64,000 nt of DNA from Agrococcus pavilionensis RW1 (GCF_000400485.1 NZ_ASHR01000001.1:32626-96625), one strand, 5' to 3'; positions 8,807-19,993 are shown, counted from the first letter of the stretch. The notes: generated by a model from the sequence alone, not told the origin. Numbers and translations are program-made.

Positions 8807-10029
8807 TGCTGCTCCTTGCTCGTCGTGCCCGGGAGGCTCGTCGTGCCCGCGAGGCGCTGCGCGACGCAGTCGATGATGGCCCGGGCCACTGACGCCTTCG
8901 CTCCCGACGCATCCGCCACGACGCCGTCGGCGTCGAGCACGCGCACGCGCGTCTCGACGGGGCCGAAGCCCTCGTCGTGGCCGACGCGGTTGAGCACGAG
9001 CAGGTCGGCGCCCTTCCGGGCGAGCTTCGCGCGACCGCGCTCGACGAGCGCGGCGTCGTCGGCCTCGGTCTCGGCGCCGAAGCCCACGAGCAGGCCATCG
9101 CGCGGCAGGCCCGCGAGCTCGGCGAGGATGTCGGGGTTGAGCTCGAGCTCGATCGTCGGCGCGTCGCCCCACGACTCCTTCGAGCGCTTCTCGTCGGCGG
9201 CGCCGCGCACGCGGTAGTCGGCGACGGCCGCGGCCATCACCACGACGTCGGCGCTCGCGCGCTCGAGCATCGCCTCGCGCAGCTGCGCGGTCGTCTCGAC
9301 CTCGACGAGCTCGACGCCCGCGGGCGCGGGCACGTGCAGGTTCGCGCCCACGAGCGTGACGGTCGCTCCCGCCGCGCGCGCCGCGCTCGCGAGGGCGACG
9401 CCCATCGCGCCGCTCGAGCGGTTGCCGACGAAGCGCACCGGGTCGATCGGCTCGCGCGTGCCGCCTGCCGAGACGACGACCGAGCGGCCCGCGAGCGCGC
9501 CCGAGCGACCGGCTGCCTCGAGGGCCGCGGCGACGACCTCGCCGGGCTCGGCCATGCGGCCGAAGCCCTCGTCGCTGCCCGTGAGCGCGCCGGCGACGGG
9601 GCCGACGATCGTCGCGCCGCGCTCGGCGAGCACGCGCACGTTCGCCTGCACCGCCGGCTGCTCCCACATCTCGGTGTGCATCGCGGGCGCGATCACGAGC
9701 GGCGCGCGCGAGGCGAGCACCGTCGTGCCGAGCAGGTCGTCGGCGAGCCCGGTCGCGAGCTTCGCGAGCGTGTTCGCGGTCGCGGGCAGGATGACGATCA
9801 GGTCGGCCGACTGGCCGAGCGCGACGTGGCGCACGGCGGCGACGTCGTCGAAGACCTCGTCGGTGACGGGGTTGCGGCTGAGCGCCTCGAGCGTCGGGCG
9901 CCCGATGAAGCGCAGCGCCGAGGCGGTCGGAACGACGTGCACGTCGTGCCCCGCCTTCACGAGCTCGCGGATGGCGAGCGCGGCCTTGTAGGCGGCGATG
10001 CCGCCGGAGATCCCGACGACGACGCGCAT
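8803..10029 (-). CDS. coaBC: Bifunctional phosphopantothenoylcysteine decarboxylase/phosphopantothenate-cysteine ligase CoaBC
   Basis: Catalyses two successive steps of coenzyme A synthesis. The N-terminal CoaC flavodoxin-like domain (about 1-180) begins [16 protein letters not shown] and carries the catalytic His in [14 protein letters not shown] and PAMHTEMW. The C-terminal CoaB domain (about 185-408) has [17 protein letters not shown] and the KRSKES substrate loop. The substrate-clamp region reads [13 protein letters not shown], without the Cys of E. coli; this is common in actinobacteria. The ATG overlaps the rpoZ stop by one base (TGATG). Confidence 0.97.
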   Translation of the reverse strand: MRVVVGISGGIAAYKAALAIRELVKAGHDVHVVPTASALRFIGRPTLEALSRNPVTDEVFDDVAAVRHVALGQSADLIVILPATANTLAKLATGLADDLLGTTVLASRAPLVIAPAMHTEMWEQPAVQANVRVLAERGATIVGPVAGALTGSDEGFGRMAEPGEVVAAALEAAGRSGALAGRSVVVSAGGTREPIDPVRFVGNRSSGAMGVALASAARAAGATVTLVGANLHVPAPAGVELVEVETTAQLREAMLERASADVVVMAAAVADYRVRGAADEKRSKESWGDAPTIELELNPDILAELAGLPRDGLLVGFGAETEADDAALVERGRAKLARKGADLLVLNRVGHDEGFGPVETRVRVLDADGVVADASGAKASVARAIIDCVAQRLAGTTSLPGTTSKEQQ

Positions 10030-10289
10030 CAGCCCTGCGCGGTCTCGTCCTTGGTCAGGACGAGCTTGTCCTGGTGGATCTCGTGCAGCGCGACCGAGAG
10101 CGGCTTGTCCTCGATCGTGGCGTCGACGAGCGGGCCGACGTTGTCGAACATCGATCCCTCGTGGATGTCGGTGTAGTAGTCGTTGATCTGGCGCGCGCGC
10201 TTCGCGGCGAAGATCACGAGCTGGTACTTGGAGTCGACCTTGTCGAGCACCTCGTCGATCGGCGGGTTGATGATGCCCTGCGTGGCCAT
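10029..10289 (-). CDS. rpoZ: RNA polymerase omega subunit RpoZ
   Basis: Small subunit that assists assembly of RNA polymerase. The 86 residues include the conserved [31 protein letters not shown] core and the C-terminal PLSVALHEI segment. ATG at 10289 was preferred to an in-frame upstream ATG because it has an AGGAGG site and matches family length. It is the first gene of the rpoZ-coaBC-metK-priA-fmt-rsmB unit. A TAGGAT box lies about 80 bases upstream, at the edge of a structured element (see 10372-10460). Confidence 0.96.
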   Translation of the reverse strand: MATQGIINPPIDEVLDKVDSKYQLVIFAAKRARQINDYYTDIHEGSMFDNVGPLVDATIEDKPLSVALHEIHQDKLVLTKDETAQG

Positions 10290-10371
10290 GCGTGCCTCCT
10301 GCGGCTGTGATCGGTGGCGGATGCGCGGGGTCGCCCCGCGAAGCTCGTGGCGCCGGTGGGCGCAAGCGTCC

Positions 10372-10460
10372 ATCCTATCGCGCGCTGGAGCTCTGGGCGA
10401 CGGTCCTCTCGGACCGTCGCCGCGACGCCAGCGCCGGGGCCCGTCCCGGGGCCCGAGCTC
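10372..10460 (-). promoter_or_regulatory. Structured intergenic element A plus TAGGAT promoter box, upstream of rpoZ
   Basis: Between gmk and rpoZ lies a multi-stem element that recurs at 53735-53823. An outer stem pairs GCGCTGG (10382-10388) with CCAGCGC (10428-10434). A perfect 11-bp inner hairpin is at 10396-10421, with arms GGCGACGGTCC and GGACCGTCGCC; its loop reads GAGA on the minus strand. A GC-rich block at 10435-10455 can pair GGGCCC with GGGCCC. The minus-strand box TAGGAT (10372-10377) follows directly and probably drives rpoZ with a leader of about 75 nt. The hairpins may also terminate the pyr-gmk transcript. Confidence 0.6.
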
Positions 10461-10463
10461 TGA

Positions 10464-11384
10464 CTACTCCCGAGCCTCCGCCTCCGCGGCGAGGATGCGC
10501 TCGACGACCTCGTGCGCGGCCTCGGCGACGTCGGAGTTGACGATCGTCGCGTCGAACTCCGGCTGGCTCGCGAGCTCGACCTTGGCGGTCTCGAGCCGCT
10601 TCGCGCGCTCCGCGGGCGTCTCGGTGCCGCGGCCGACGAGCCGGCGGACGAGCTCGTCCCACGAGGGCGGCGCGAGGAAGAGCAGCACGGCGTCGGGGAA
10701 CGACTCGCGCACCTGCCGGGCGCCCTGCAGGTCGATCTCGAGCAGCACCGACGACCCCTCGTCGAGCGCCGCCTGCACGCTCGAGCGCGGCGTGCCGTAG
10801 CGCGACAGGTTGTGCACCGTCGCCCACTCGAGGAACTCGCCCTCGTCGACCATGCGGTCGAACTCGGCGTCGGAGACGAAGGCGTAGTGCACGCCGTCGA
10901 TCTCGCCGGGTCGCGGCGCCCGGGTCGTCGCGCTCACCGAGTGGCGGATCTGCGGGAAGTGCTCGCGCACGTACTGCGCGACGGTGCCCTTGCCGACCGC
11001 CGTCGGTCCCGCGAGCACGATGAGGCGAGGGCGACGCGAGGGATCCACGACGTCAAGCCAAGCGCGAACGCGCTCGCGCTGCAAACCGCCGAGCCCGCCG
11101 AGCCGCTTCGATGGGGCGATCGCGAGCTCGCGCATGAGCGTCTCGACGCGCTTGGGCCCCATGCCGCGGAGGCTCCCGAAGTACTCGGGCACGCGCAGCC
11201 GCGCCTCGACGCCGTCGGGCTCCTGCCACGCGCGCTCGGCGACGTCGCGCGGTCCGCGCTGCCCGGCGGCGAGCGCGCGCTTGACGGCAGCTCGCGCGCG
11301 GCGCGCCTCGATCGCCGCGCGACCGGCCGCGCCAGGGTCAGGGATGCTCCGCTCCGGGACGCCCCGGTCGCGGCTGCCGGTCAC
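10464..11384 (-). CDS. gmk: Guanylate kinase with N-terminal mIHF-like domain
   Basis: Phosphorylates GMP to GDP. The 306-residue chain is about 100 longer than a normal guanylate kinase. The kinase domain begins near residue 118, with P-loop GPTAVGKGT at 126-134, then [13 protein letters not shown], and [12 protein letters not shown]. Residues about 25-110 ([43 protein letters not shown]) resemble actinobacterial integration host factor (mIHF, an H2TH DNA-binding fold). In most actinobacteria that is a separate gene beside gmk. The GTG start at 11384 overlaps the pyrF stop (GTGA). The frame is continuous throughout, so the fusion is as seen. DNA binding is inferred. Confidence 0.88.
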   Translation of the reverse strand: MTGSRDRGVPERSIPDPGAAGRAAIEARRARAAVKRALAAGQRGPRDVAERAWQEPDGVEARLRVPEYFGSLRGMGPKRVETLMRELAIAPSKRLGGLGGLQRERVRAWLDVVDPSRRPRLIVLAGPTAVGKGTVAQYVREHFPQIRHSVSATTRAPRPGEIDGVHYAFVSDAEFDRMVDEGEFLEWATVHNLSRYGTPRSSVQAALDEGSSVLLEIDLQGARQVRESFPDAVLLFLAPPSWDELVRRLVGRGTETPAERAKRLETAKVELASQPEFDATIVNSDVAEAAHEVVERILAAEAEARE

Positions 11385-12184
11385 GGCAGCTCCCCGATCG
11401 CCGCGTCGATCGCCGGCGCGATGCCCTCGGGCCCCGCCTGCAGGATGCTGCGGCTCGCGCTCGCGAGCACGAGCGCGTCCGCGGGGAAGAGCCGGTGCAG
11501 GTCGGCGAGCCGAGCGCCCTGCGCGCCGAAGCCCGGCGCGAGGACGGGCGTGGATGCTTCGGGCGCGAGCCCGAAGGCGGCCCGGTCGATCGTCGCCCCG
11601 ATGACGAGGCCGTGGCCCGCGCCCGTCGCGGCGTTGCGGGCGGCGACCTCGTCCGCGACGGCAGCGGCGACGGTGCGCCCGTCGTCGAGCCGCGCGCGCT
11701 GGATGGCCGCGCCCTCGGGGTTCGAGGTCGCCGCGAGCACGAACACGCCCTTGCCGGCTCGCTCGGCGGCCGCGAAGAGGCCCTCGAGCGCGCCGACGCC
11801 GAGGTAGGGGCTCGCGGTGAGCGCATCCGCCTCGAGCGGCGCGCCCGGCTCGAGCCACGCGGCCGCGTAGCCGAGCGTCGTCGAGCCGATGTCGCCGCGC
11901 TTCGCGTCGGCGATCGTCACGAGGCCAGCGGCGCGCGCGTCGGCGAGCACGCGCTCGAGCGCGCCGAGCCCCGCGGGCCCGAGCGCCTCGAAGAGCGCGG
12001 CCTGCGGCTTGACGACGCCGACGCGCCCGGCCGCGGCCTCGACCACCGCGCGGCCGAAGCGCTCGACGCCCGACGCATCCGCCGGCAGGCCCCACCGCTC
12101 GAGCAGCGCGGGGTGGGGGTCGATGCCGACGCACAGCGCGCCGCGCCGCCGGACGGCGTCGCCGAGCCGCTCGAAGAAGGTCAC
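11381..12184 (-). CDS. pyrF: Orotidine 5'-phosphate decarboxylase PyrF
   Basis: Last step of UMP synthesis. The 267-residue protein belongs to the longer (type 2) family found in actinobacteria and mycobacteria. The active-site motif [11 protein letters not shown] is at about residues 92-102 (Asp93, Lys95, Asp98), and the C-terminal [12 protein letters not shown] and LASASRSIL bind phosphate. The GTG start at 12184 overlaps the carB stop, and its own stop overlaps gmk. This makes pyrF a coupled link in the pyr operon. Confidence 0.96.
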   Translation of the reverse strand: MTFFERLGDAVRRRGALCVGIDPHPALLERWGLPADASGVERFGRAVVEAAAGRVGVVKPQAALFEALGPAGLGALERVLADARAAGLVTIADAKRGDIGSTTLGYAAAWLEPGAPLEADALTASPYLGVGALEGLFAAAERAGKGVFVLAATSNPEGAAIQRARLDDGRTVAAAVADEVAARNAATGAGHGLVIGATIDRAAFGLAPEASTPVLAPGFGAQGARLADLHRLFPADALVLASASRSILQAGPEGIAPAIDAAIGELP

Positions 12185-15100
12185 GCCGACCGCCGCGCGT
12201 GGTACTCCTGCAGGCTCGTCACCTCGAACGCCTCGCGAGCCGCCTCGATCGCCGCGACCGCGGCGCCGAGCTGCGCGACGGTCGTGAAGAGCGCCTTGTC
12301 GCCCGCGACCGTGGCCGCCCGGATCTCGTACCCGTCGGCGCGCGCGATGCCGCCCGTGGGGGTGTTGATGATGATGTCGATCTCCCCCGCGTCGATGAGG
12401 TCGACGATCGAGGGCTCCTCGCCCGCCTCGGAGTGCTTGCGCACCGTGCGCACGGCGATGCCGTTGCGCGCGAGCACCTCGGCCGTGCCGGTCGTGGCGA
12501 CGATGTCGAAGCCGAGCTGCTGCAGCCGGTGCATCGGCAGCACCGCCTGGCGCTTGTCGCGGTCGGAGAGCGAGACGAAGACGGTGCCCGAGGTGGGCAG
12601 CCCGCCGTAGGCGGCGGCCTGGCTCTTCGCGAACGCGGTCGGGAAGTCGCGGTCGATGCCCATGACCTCGCCGGTCGAGCGCATCTCGGGTCCGAGCAGC
12701 GAGTCGACCATGCGGCCGTCGGCGGTGCGGAACCGGCGGAACGGCAGCACGGCCTCCTTGACCGCGACCGGCGCGTCGATCGGCATGACGGTGCCGTCGC
12801 GCTCGGGCAGCATGCCCTCGGCGCGCAGCTCCGCGATCGTCGAGCCCGCGAGCACGCGCGCGTTCGCCTTCGCGATCGGCGTGCCGATCGCCTTCGCGAC
12901 GAACGGCACCGTGCGGCTCGCGCGCGGGTTCGCCTCGATCACATGGAGCACCCCCGCGCCGTACGCGAACTGCACGTTGATGGGCCCGCGCACGTCGAGG
13001 CCCGCCGCGATCCGGTGCGTCGCGTCGCGGATCTCCTCGAGCTGCGCGCGGCCGAGGCCGACGGGCGGCATCGTGCACGACGAGTCGCCCGAGTGGATGC
13101 CCGCCTCCTCGATGTGCTCGAGGATGCCGCCGACGTAGAGCTCGTCGCCGTCGAAGATGGCGTCGACGTCGATCTCGATCGCGTCGTCGAGGAAGTGGTC
13201 GACGAGCAGCGGCGCCTGCGGACCGACGATGCCGTGCGCCGCGATGCGGTCGAAGTAGCCGTGGAGGCTCGCGGTGTCGTAGACGATCTCCATGCCGCGG
13301 CCGCCGAGCACGAACGAGGGGCGCACGAGCACCGGGTAGCCGATGCCCTCGGCGATCTCGATCGCCTCCCGCTCGTTCGTCGCGATGCCGTTGCGAGGCG
13401 CGACGAGGCCCGCCTCGTCGAGGATGCGCTGGAACAGGCCGCGCTCCTCCGCCGCGTCGATCGCGTCGGGCGTCGTGCCGAGGATCGGCACGCCCGCGGC
13501 CTCGAGGCCGCGTGCGAGGCCGAGCGGGGTCTGCCCGCCGAGCTGCACGATGACGCCGACGAGCTCGCCGGCGGCCTGCTCGACGTGCACGATCTCGAGC
13601 ACGTCCTCGAGCGTGAGGGGCTCGAAGTAGAGCCGGTCGCTCGTGTCGTAGTCGGTCGAGACCGTCTCGGGGTTGCAGTTGACCATGATGGTCTCGAAGC
13701 CGGCGTCGGAGAGCGCGAACGACGCGTGCACGCACGAGTAGTCGAACTCGATGCCCTGCCCGATGCGGTTCGGGCCCGAGCCGAGGATGATGACCTTCCG
13801 GCGGTCGGAGGGCGCGACCTCCGTCTCGAGGTCGTAGCTCGAGTAGTGGTAGGGCGTCTCGGCCGGGAACTCGCCCGCGCACGTGTCGACGGTCTTGTAG
13901 ACCGGCCGCACGCCCGCGGCCCAGCGCGCCTCGCGCACCTCCGCCTCGCCGATGCCGCGCAGCTGCGCGATCTGCGCGTCGGAGAAGCCGTGCTCCTTCG
14001 CGAGCCGCAGCCTCCCCTCGTCGAGGTCGCCCTCGCGGATGGCGTCGGCGACCTCGTTGATGAGCACGAGCTGGTCGAGGAACCACGGGTCGATGCCGGT
14101 CGCCTCATGGGCCTGCTCGATCGTCGCGCCCGCGCGCAGCGCCTGCTGCAGCGTCACGATGCGGCCGTCGGTCGGCACGCGCGCGGCGTCGAGCAGCGCC
14201 GCCGCGTCGCCCGGCTCGCCCTCCCAATGGAACGAGGAGCCGCGCTTCTCGAGCGAGCGGAGGGCCTTCTGGAGGGCCTGCGCGTAGGTGCGCCCGATCG
14301 CCATGGCCTCGCCGACGGACTTCATGGTCGTCGTGAGGGTCGCATCCGCCGCCGGGAACTTCTCGAAGTTGAAGCGCGGCACCTTGACGACGACGTAGTC
14401 GAGCGCGGGCTCGAACGATGCGGGCGTGACCTTCGTGATGTCGTTCGGGATCTCGTCGAGGCGGTAGCCGAGCGCGAGCTTCGCCGCGATCTTCGCGATC
14501 GGGAAGCCCGTCGCCTTCGAGGCGAGCGCCGAGGAGCGCGAGACGCGCGGGTTCATCTCGATGACGATGATGCGGCCCGTCGCGGGGTCGACGGCGAACT
14601 GGATGTTGCAGCCGCCCGTGTCGACGCCGACGCGCCGGATGATGTCGATGCCGATGTCGCGCAGGCGCTGGAACTCGCGGTCGGTGAGGGTGAGCGCGGG
14701 CGCGACGGTGATCGAGTCGCCCGTGTGCACGCCGACGGCGTCGACGTTCTCGATCGAGCACACGACGACCGTGTTGTCGGCCTGGTCGCGCATGAGCTCG
14801 AGTTCGTACTCCTTCCAGCCGAGGATCGACTCCTCGAGCAGCACCTCGCCGATCGTCGACGAGTGGATGCCGTCGCCGACGAAGCGGCGCAGCTCGGCCT
14901 CGTCGTGCGCGAAGCCCGAGCCGAGGCCGCCCATCGTGAACGAGGGGCGCACGACGACCGGGTAGCCGTACTCCTCGGCGAACGCGATCGCGTCGTCGAC
15001 CGAGCGCGCGATCGCGCTCGAGGCCACGTCGGCGCCGGCCTCGAGCACGAGCTGCTTGAAGAGCTGGCGGTCCTCGCCGCGCTGGATCGCGTCGACCTTC

Positions 15101-15453
15101 GCGCCGATGAGCTCGACGCCGTGGCGGGCGAGGATGCCCTGCTCGTGCAGCGCGATCGCCGCGTTGAGCGCGGTCTGGCCGCCGAGCGTCGGCAGGATCG
15201 CGTCGGGGCGCTCCTTCACGATGATCGTCTCGATCACCTCGGGCGTGATCGGCTCGATGTAGGTCGCGTCGGCGAAGTCGGGGTCGGTCATGATCGTCGC
15301 CGGGTTGGAGTTGACGAGGATGACGCGCACGCCCTCCTCGCGCAGCACCCGGCACGCCTGGGTGCCCGAGTAGTCGAACTCGGCCGCCTGGCCGATGACG
15401 ATCGGCCCGGAGCCGATGACGAGGACGGAGCGGATGTCGTCGCGCTTGGGCAC
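12181..15453 (-). CDS. carB: Carbamoyl-phosphate synthase large subunit CarB
   Basis: Makes carbamoyl phosphate for pyrimidines and arginine with CarA. The length, 1090 residues, is normal. Two homologous ATP-grasp halves are visible: carboxyphosphate half with [20 protein letters not shown] near the start, and carbamoyl-phosphate half with [20 protein letters not shown] near residue 560. A C-terminal MGS-like allosteric domain (FVSLSDRDK... to the end) follows. The GTG start at 15453 shares a base with the carA TAG stop. It is a central gene of the pyr operon. Confidence 0.98.
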   Translation of the reverse strand: MPKRDDIRSVLVIGSGPIVIGQAAEFDYSGTQACRVLREEGVRVILVNSNPATIMTDPDFADATYIEPITPEVIETIIVKERPDAILPTLGGQTALNAAIALHEQGILARHGVELIGAKVDAIQRGEDRQLFKQLVLEAGADVASSAIARSVDDAIAFAEEYGYPVVVRPSFTMGGLGSGFAHDEAELRRFVGDGIHSSTIGEVLLEESILGWKEYELELMRDQADNTVVVCSIENVDAVGVHTGDSITVAPALTLTDREFQRLRDIGIDIIRRVGVDTGGCNIQFAVDPATGRIIVIEMNPRVSRSSALASKATGFPIAKIAAKLALGYRLDEIPNDITKVTPASFEPALDYVVVKVPRFNFEKFPAADATLTTTMKSVGEAMAIGRTYAQALQKALRSLEKRGSSFHWEGEPGDAAALLDAARVPTDGRIVTLQQALRAGATIEQAHEATGIDPWFLDQLVLINEVADAIREGDLDEGRLRLAKEHGFSDAQIAQLRGIGEAEVREARWAAGVRPVYKTVDTCAGEFPAETPYHYSSYDLETEVAPSDRRKVIILGSGPNRIGQGIEFDYSCVHASFALSDAGFETIMVNCNPETVSTDYDTSDRLYFEPLTLEDVLEIVHVEQAAGELVGVIVQLGGQTPLGLARGLEAAGVPILGTTPDAIDAAEERGLFQRILDEAGLVAPRNGIATNEREAIEIAEGIGYPVLVRPSFVLGGRGMEIVYDTASLHGYFDRIAAHGIVGPQAPLLVDHFLDDAIEIDVDAIFDGDELYVGGILEHIEEAGIHSGDSSCTMPPVGLGRAQLEEIRDATHRIAAGLDVRGPINVQFAYGAGVLHVIEANPRASRTVPFVAKAIGTPIAKANARVLAGSTIAELRAEGMLPERDGTVMPIDAPVAVKEAVLPFRRFRTADGRMVDSLLGPEMRSTGEVMGIDRDFPTAFAKSQAAAYGGLPTSGTVFVSLSDRDKRQAVLPMHRLQQLGFDIVATTGTAEVLARNGIAVRTVRKHSEAGEEPSIVDLIDAGEIDIIINTPTGGIARADGYEIRAATVAGDKALFTTVAQLGAAVAAIEAAREAFEVTSLQEYHARRSA

Positions 15454-16703
15454 TAGGCGTCCTTCTGGTCGGAGTCGGAGTCGGAGTCGTGAGAGGCGGC
15501 GGCGGCGCGCACGTCGTCGGTCGCCGTGTCGGCGCCCGTCGGGCGCGCGCCGGCGCGATGCGCGAGCACGAGCTCGCGGAAGCGGCCGAAGAGGTGGTGG
15601 GCGTCGTTCGGGCCGGCCGCGGCCTCCGGGTGGTACTGCACGCTGAAGGCGGGGATGTCGAGCGCTCGCAGGCCCTCGACCACCTCGTCGTTGAGCGAGA
15701 AGTGGCTCACCTCGACGCGGCCGAAGCCCGCGGGGCTCTCGAGCTGCTCGCGCAGCGGCGCGTCGACGGCGAAGCCGTGGTTCTGGCTCGTGATCTCGAC
15801 GCGTCCGGTCGCGGTGTCGAGCACGGGCTGGTTGATGCCGCGGTGGCCGAACGGCAGCTTGTAGGTGCCGAAGCCGAGCGCGCGGCCGAGCAGCTGGTTG
15901 CCGAAGCAGATGCCGAAGAACGGCAGGTCCTCGCGCAGCAGCCCCTGCAGGAGCGAGACCTGGTCGTCGCTCGCGGCCGGGTCGCCGGGGCCGTTCGAGT
16001 AGAACGCGGCGATCGGCTCGTGCTCGAGCACCTGCTCGAGCGTCGCGTCCTGCGGCAGCACGACGAGGTCGAAGCCCTGCTGCTGCAGGTACTTGAGGGT
16101 GGATGCCTTGACCCCGAGGTCGAGCACGGCGAGCGTGCCGATCGACTCCCCGATCGCCGGCAGCCGGTAGGCCTCGGGCGTCGAGACGAGCTCGGCGAGG
16201 CTCCGGCCGGTCATCTCGGGGCTCTCGCGCACCGCCGCGAGCATCGCCTCGTCGCTCTCGAGCGCGTCGCCCGAGAAGACGCCGGCGCGCATCGCGCCCG
16301 CGTCGCGGAGGCGGCGGGTGACGGCGCGGGTGTCGATGCCCGCGATGCCGACGATGCCGTCCTCGGCGAGCTGCGCCTCGAGCGAGCCCTCGGCGCGCCA
16401 GTTCGAGACGACGCGGCTCGCGGCGCGCACGACGTACCCGGCGGGCCACGCGCGGCGCGACTCGGCGTCCTCGGCGTTGACGCCGGTGTTGCCGATGTGC
16501 GGCGCGGTCTGCACGACGATCTGGCCTGCGTAGGAGGGGTCGCTGAGCGTCTCCTGGTAGCCGGTCATGCCGGTCGCGAAGACGGCCTCGCCGAGCGCTC
16601 GGCCGGTCGCGCCGTAGGCGGAGCCGCGGTAGATCGTGCCGTCCTCGAGCACGAGGGCGGCGTCCTGAGCCTGCCGGAGGGCGGCGGGTGCGGGGGTGGT
16701 CAT
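15453..16703 (-). CDS. carA: Carbamoyl-phosphate synthase small (glutaminase) subunit CarA
   Basis: Hydrolyses glutamine and passes ammonia to CarB. The 416 residues have the CPSase N-terminal domain ([11 protein letters not shown]) and a class I glutamine amidotransferase domain with catalytic Cys266 in FFGICFGNQ and the His358/Glu360 pair in QYHPEA. The last 12 residues form an unusual Ser-Asp run (SDSDSDSD). The ATG at 16703 overlaps the stop of the PH-domain gene. Codon use matches its neighbours. Confidence 0.97.
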   Translation of the reverse strand: MTTPAPAALRQAQDAALVLEDGTIYRGSAYGATGRALGEAVFATGMTGYQETLSDPSYAGQIVVQTAPHIGNTGVNAEDAESRRAWPAGYVVRAASRVVSNWRAEGSLEAQLAEDGIVGIAGIDTRAVTRRLRDAGAMRAGVFSGDALESDEAMLAAVRESPEMTGRSLAELVSTPEAYRLPAIGESIGTLAVLDLGVKASTLKYLQQQGFDLVVLPQDATLEQVLEHEPIAAFYSNGPGDPAASDDQVSLLQGLLREDLPFFGICFGNQLLGRALGFGTYKLPFGHRGINQPVLDTATGRVEITSQNHGFAVDAPLREQLESPAGFGRVEVSHFSLNDEVVEGLRALDIPAFSVQYHPEAAAGPNDAHHLFGRFRELVLAHRAGARPTGADTATDDVRAAAASHDSDSDSDQKDA

Positions 16704-17182
16704 GAGCGTGCTCCTTCCCGGGCGAGGGCGCGCAGCGCCTCGAACGCCTCGGTGTCGTCGCCGATGAGGCGGAGGTAGGTGTCGACCTCGGCGCCGAGCG
16801 AGTGGGCGATCACGATGATCCCCCCGGGCTCGACGACGCGGTCGATGGTCCAGGTGGCCCGCTCGACCGCACGGATGCGGTCGGCGGGGATGCGCATCTC
16901 GCGCCGGTCGGCGACGAGCTGCACGCCGGCCGGGTCGATCGCGACCCGGGTGCGGCCGCGGAAGCCGAGGCCGTGGGCGAAGATGCGCTGGTAGGGCTCG
17001 CCGGCGCGCGTCGTCGCGACGTAGAGCGCTTCGGCGACGAGGGTCGGCGCGGCGTCGATCCACGGCAGCGGCGGCTCGACGTCGCGCTGGCGTCGTCGGT
17101 GGGCGAGCACGCCGAGCACGGCGAGCAGCGCGAGTAGGGCCACGAGGCCCGCGCTCAGCAGCGCGAACAGCTCCTTGGTCAT
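16700..17182 (-). CDS. Single-span membrane protein with PH-like domain in the pyr operon
   Basis: A 160-residue protein with one N-terminal membrane helix (about residues 5-27, [20 protein letters not shown]) and a basic RRRQR stretch after it. A cytosolic domain of about 110 residues follows, rich in beta strands ([44 protein letters not shown]). This resembles the PH-like export-associated domain proteins that actinobacteria often encode between pyrC and carA. ATGA overlaps couple it to both neighbours. The biochemical role is not known; the position suggests only co-expression with pyrimidine synthesis. Confidence 0.85.
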   Translation of the reverse strand: MTKELFALLSAGLVALLALLAVLGVLAHRRRQRDVEPPLPWIDAAPTLVAEALYVATTRAGEPYQRIFAHGLGFRGRTRVAIDPAGVQLVADRREMRIPADRIRAVERATWTIDRVVEPGGIIVIAHSLGAEVDTYLRLIGDDTEAFEALRALAREGARS

Positions 17183-18477
17183 CGTCCGACCTCCTCGGTC
17201 ACGATCCGTCCGTCGGCGAGCGTGCGGCGGCCCGCGTGCCAGACGTGCAGCACGCGGCCGGGCAGCTCCCGGCCGAGGTAGGGCGAGTTCGCCGAGCGCC
17301 CCCGAAGGTGCCGCTCCTCGACGACGGCGCGCGCGGCGGGGTCGACGAGCACGACGTGCGCGGAAGCGCCCACTTCGAGCGGCGCGTCGTAGCCGGGCTC
17401 CCGGCCGATCGCGGCGGGCGTCGTCGACATCGCGCGCGCGACGCCGGCCCAGTCCATGAGCCCCGTCTCGACCATCGCCATCTGCACCACCGACAGCGCC
17501 GTCTCGAGCCCGACCATGCCGAACGCGGCGTCCGCGAACGCCGTGAGCTTCGCCTCCGGCGCGTGCGGCGCGTGGTCGGTCGCGACGATGTCGATCGTGC
17601 CGTCGGCGAGCGCCTCGCGGAGCGCGCGCACGTCGGCGTCGGTGCGCAGCGGCGGGTTGACCTTGAAGCGCGCGTCGTAGGAGCGCACCAGGTCCTCGGT
17701 GAGCAGCAGGTGGTGCGGCGCGACCTCGGCGGTGATGCGCACGCCGCGCGCCTTCGCGGCGCGCACGACCTCGACCGTCTCGGCGGTCGAGACGTGGCAC
17801 ACGTGCAGGCGGGCGCCGGCGAGTTCGGCGAGCATCGCGTCGCGCGCGACGATCGACGCCTCGGCGACCGAGGGCCAGCCGCCGAGCCCGAGCTCGGCCG
17901 AGAGCGGGCCCTCGTGCATGACGGCGCCGCGCGTGAGCGCCGGGTCCTGCGCGTGCTGCGCGACCACCGCGTCGAGCGCGGCGGCGTGCTCGAGCGCGCG
18001 CCGCATGAGCTCGGCGTCGTGCACGCAGTGGCCGTCGTCGCTGAAGACGGTGACGCGAGCGGCGCTGCGGGCGAGCATCGTCATGTCGGCGAGCCGCTCC
18101 CCCGCGAGGCCGACCGTGACGGCGCCGATGGGCCGCACGGTCGCGAGGCCCGCCTCGAGGCCGAGCCGGTGCACCTGCTCGACGACCGCCGGGGTGTCGG
18201 CGACGGGGTTCGTGTTCGCCATCGCGAAGACGCACGTGAAGCCGCCCGCCGCCGCGGCGCGCACGCCGCTCGCGACCGTCTCGGCCTGCTCGCCGCCGGG
18301 CTGGCGCAGGTGGGCGTGGAGGTCGACGAGCCCGGGGAGGGCGATGAGGCCGGATGCGTCGATCACCTCGGCGCGATCGCGATCGATCGCGCTCGGGTCG
18401 ACGAGGGCGTCGCCCTCGATCGCGAGGTCGCGCGGTTCGCCGCCGAGCACGGCGGCGCCGGTGAGCAGGGTCGTCAT
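17179..18477 (-). CDS. pyrC: Dihydroorotase PyrC (class I)
   Basis: Zinc enzyme that cyclises carbamoyl aspartate to dihydroorotate. The 432-residue amidohydrolase shows the metal motif [12 protein letters not shown] (His54, His56), the later histidines in AQHAQD and HVCHVS, and the catalytic Asp in [13 protein letters not shown]. The more usual sequence after HLR is E-P-G; here it is Q-P-G. It is coupled to pyrB by ATGA and to the PH-domain gene downstream. Confidence 0.97.
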   Translation of the reverse strand: MTTLLTGAAVLGGEPRDLAIEGDALVDPSAIDRDRAEVIDASGLIALPGLVDLHAHLRQPGGEQAETVASGVRAAAAGGFTCVFAMANTNPVADTPAVVEQVHRLGLEAGLATVRPIGAVTVGLAGERLADMTMLARSAARVTVFSDDGHCVHDAELMRRALEHAAALDAVVAQHAQDPALTRGAVMHEGPLSAELGLGGWPSVAEASIVARDAMLAELAGARLHVCHVSTAETVEVVRAAKARGVRITAEVAPHHLLLTEDLVRSYDARFKVNPPLRTDADVRALREALADGTIDIVATDHAPHAPEAKLTAFADAAFGMVGLETALSVVQMAMVETGLMDWAGVARAMSTTPAAIGREPGYDAPLEVGASAHVVLVDPAARAVVEERHLRGRSANSPYLGRELPGRVLHVWHAGRRTLADGRIVTEEVGR

Positions 18478-19439
18478 CGGGCGCCTCCGAGCTCTGCGGA
18501 CGGGTGGTCGGATGCGAGGAGCGAGTAGAGCACGGCCATGCGCACCGAGACGCCGGCGGTGACCTGCTCGAGGATCGCCGAGCGGTCGGAGTCGGCGGCG
18601 CGGCTCGAGAGCTCGAGGCCGCGGTTCATCGGTCCCGGGTGCAGCAGGTGCGCGTCGCCGAGCCGGGCGAGGCGCTCGTCGGTGAGCGACCAGCCCGTGA
18701 TGTACTCCGCGGCGCTCGGCGCGACCTTCCCCGCCTGCCGCTCGAGCTGCACGCGCAGGAGCATGAGCGCGTCCGGCCGCTCGTCGATCACGCGGTCGAG
18801 GCTCGGCTCGGCGCGCACGCCGAGGCGGGAGCCGTCCGCCGCGGCTGGCGGCAGCAGCGGCGGCGGGCCGACGAGCGTCACCTCGGCGCCGAGCGCGGGC
18901 AGCAGCAGCGCGTTCGAGCGCGCGACGCGCGAGTGGGCGATGTCGCCGACGATCGCGACGCGCACGCCGTCGAGCGCCTTCCCGCGAGCGGCGCCGCCGT
19001 GGATGCGCCGGCGCAGCGCGAAGGCGTCGAGCAGCGCTTGCGTGGGGTGCTCGTGCGTGCCGTCGCCCGCGTTGACGACGGGTCGGCCGATCCAGTCGGC
19101 GAGCAGCGCGGGCGCGCCCGAGGCGCCCGAGCGCACGACGACGCCGTCGACGCCCATCGCCGCGATCGTGAGGCCCGTGTCGCGCAGCGACTCGCCCTTC
19201 GAGACGCTCGAGCCCTTGCCCGAGACGTTGATGACGTCGGCCGAGAGCCACTTGCCGGCGATCTCGAACGACGAGCGCGTGCGGGTCGAGTCCTCGAAGA
19301 AGAGGTTCACGACCGTCCGGCCGCGCAGGGCCGGCAGCTTCTTGAGCTCGCGGTCCTGGATCTGGTGCATGTCCTCGGCGAGGTCGAGCAGGCCGATCGC
19401 CTCGTCGCGCGGCATCGAGGCCGTCAGGAGGTGCCTCAT
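18474..19439 (-). CDS. pyrB: Aspartate carbamoyltransferase catalytic subunit PyrB
   Basis: Condenses carbamoyl phosphate with aspartate. The 321 residues carry the carbamoyl-phosphate loop [13 protein letters not shown] at about 48-59, the [15 protein letters not shown] loop, [10 protein letters not shown], and the aspartate-side [10 protein letters not shown]. No PyrI regulatory gene is present; actinobacterial enzymes work without it. The ATG overlaps the pyrR stop (ATGA), placing pyrB second in the operon. Confidence 0.97.
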   Translation of the reverse strand: MRHLLTASMPRDEAIGLLDLAEDMHQIQDRELKKLPALRGRTVVNLFFEDSTRTRSSFEIAGKWLSADVINVSGKGSSVSKGESLRDTGLTIAAMGVDGVVVRSGASGAPALLADWIGRPVVNAGDGTHEHPTQALLDAFALRRRIHGGAARGKALDGVRVAIVGDIAHSRVARSNALLLPALGAEVTLVGPPPLLPPAAADGSRLGVRAEPSLDRVIDERPDALMLLRVQLERQAGKVAPSAAEYITGWSLTDERLARLGDAHLLHPGPMNRGLELSSRAADSDRSAILEQVTAGVSVRMAVLYSLLASDHPSAELGGAR

Positions 19440-19993
19440 GCGGCCCCGTCCTCGATCGTCACGGCGTCGGCGCCGTCGACCTCGTCGAGCAGGATCCGGA
19501 CGTGCTCGCTGCGCGCGCTCGGCAGGTTCTTGCCGACGAAGTCGGCGCGGATGGGCAGCTCGCGGTGGCCGCGGTCGACGAGCGCGGCGAGCCGCACGAC
19601 GCGCGGGCGGCCGAGGTCGGCGAGCGCGTCGAGGGCGGCGCGGATCGTGCGGCCGGAGTAGAGCACGTCGTCGACGAGCACGACGACGCGGTCGTCGACG
19701 CCCGCGGCGGGCACGCGCGTCGGCTGCGGCGCGCGCGTCGGCCGGCCGCGCAGGTCGTCGCGGTGCATCGTGACGTCGAGGGCGCCGACCCGGTCGGCGA
19801 AGCCGATGCCGGTGATGTCGGCGAGGCGGTCGGCGAGCCGCTGGGCGAGGTGCACGCCGCGGGTCGGGATGCCGAGCAGCACGAGGTCGTCGGCGCCGTG
19901 GTTGGCCTCGAGGATCTCGTGGGCGATGCGGGTGAGGGCCCGGCCGATCTCGTCGGGCCCGAGCACGGTGCGCGCACCTGCACGCTGAGTCAC
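19436..19993 (-). CDS. pyrR: Bifunctional pyr operon regulator/uracil phosphoribosyltransferase PyrR
   Basis: RNA-binding regulator of pyrimidine genes that keeps the phosphoribosyltransferase fold. The PRPP motif [19 protein letters not shown] is clear, and [10 protein letters not shown] and [10 protein letters not shown] fit the family. I chose the GTG at 19993 (185 aa) because it is preceded by AAGGGAG at 20000-20006. The in-frame ATG at 20050 would add an atypical basic stretch that overlaps the PyrR-binding hairpin at 20009-20024. The protein probably binds that hairpin and blocks its own translation and that of the coupled pyr genes. Confidence 0.95.
   Translation of the reverse strand: MTQRAGARTVLGPDEIGRALTRIAHEILEANHGADDLVLLGIPTRGVHLAQRLADRLADITGIGFADRVGALDVTMHRDDLRGRPTRAPQPTRVPAAGVDDRVVVLVDDVLYSGRTIRAALDALADLGRPRVVRLAALVDRGHRELPIRADFVGKNLPSARSEHVRILLDEVDGADAVTIEDGAA

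Noticed and set aside
7400..8810. SAM riboswitch near metK
   Set aside because: metK follows coaBC with a 4-base overlap, so there is no leader to hold a riboswitch.
7604..9667. Upstream extension of the metK frame through coaBC
   Set aside because: The MetK family start lies at GTG 8806, coupled to the coaBC stop; the extension is an Arg-rich shadow of coaBC.
12199..15456. A 1085-codon plus-strand open frame opposite carB
   Set aside because: Mirror of carB codons in a genome with few stops; low-complexity Arg/Asp/Val/Glu product.
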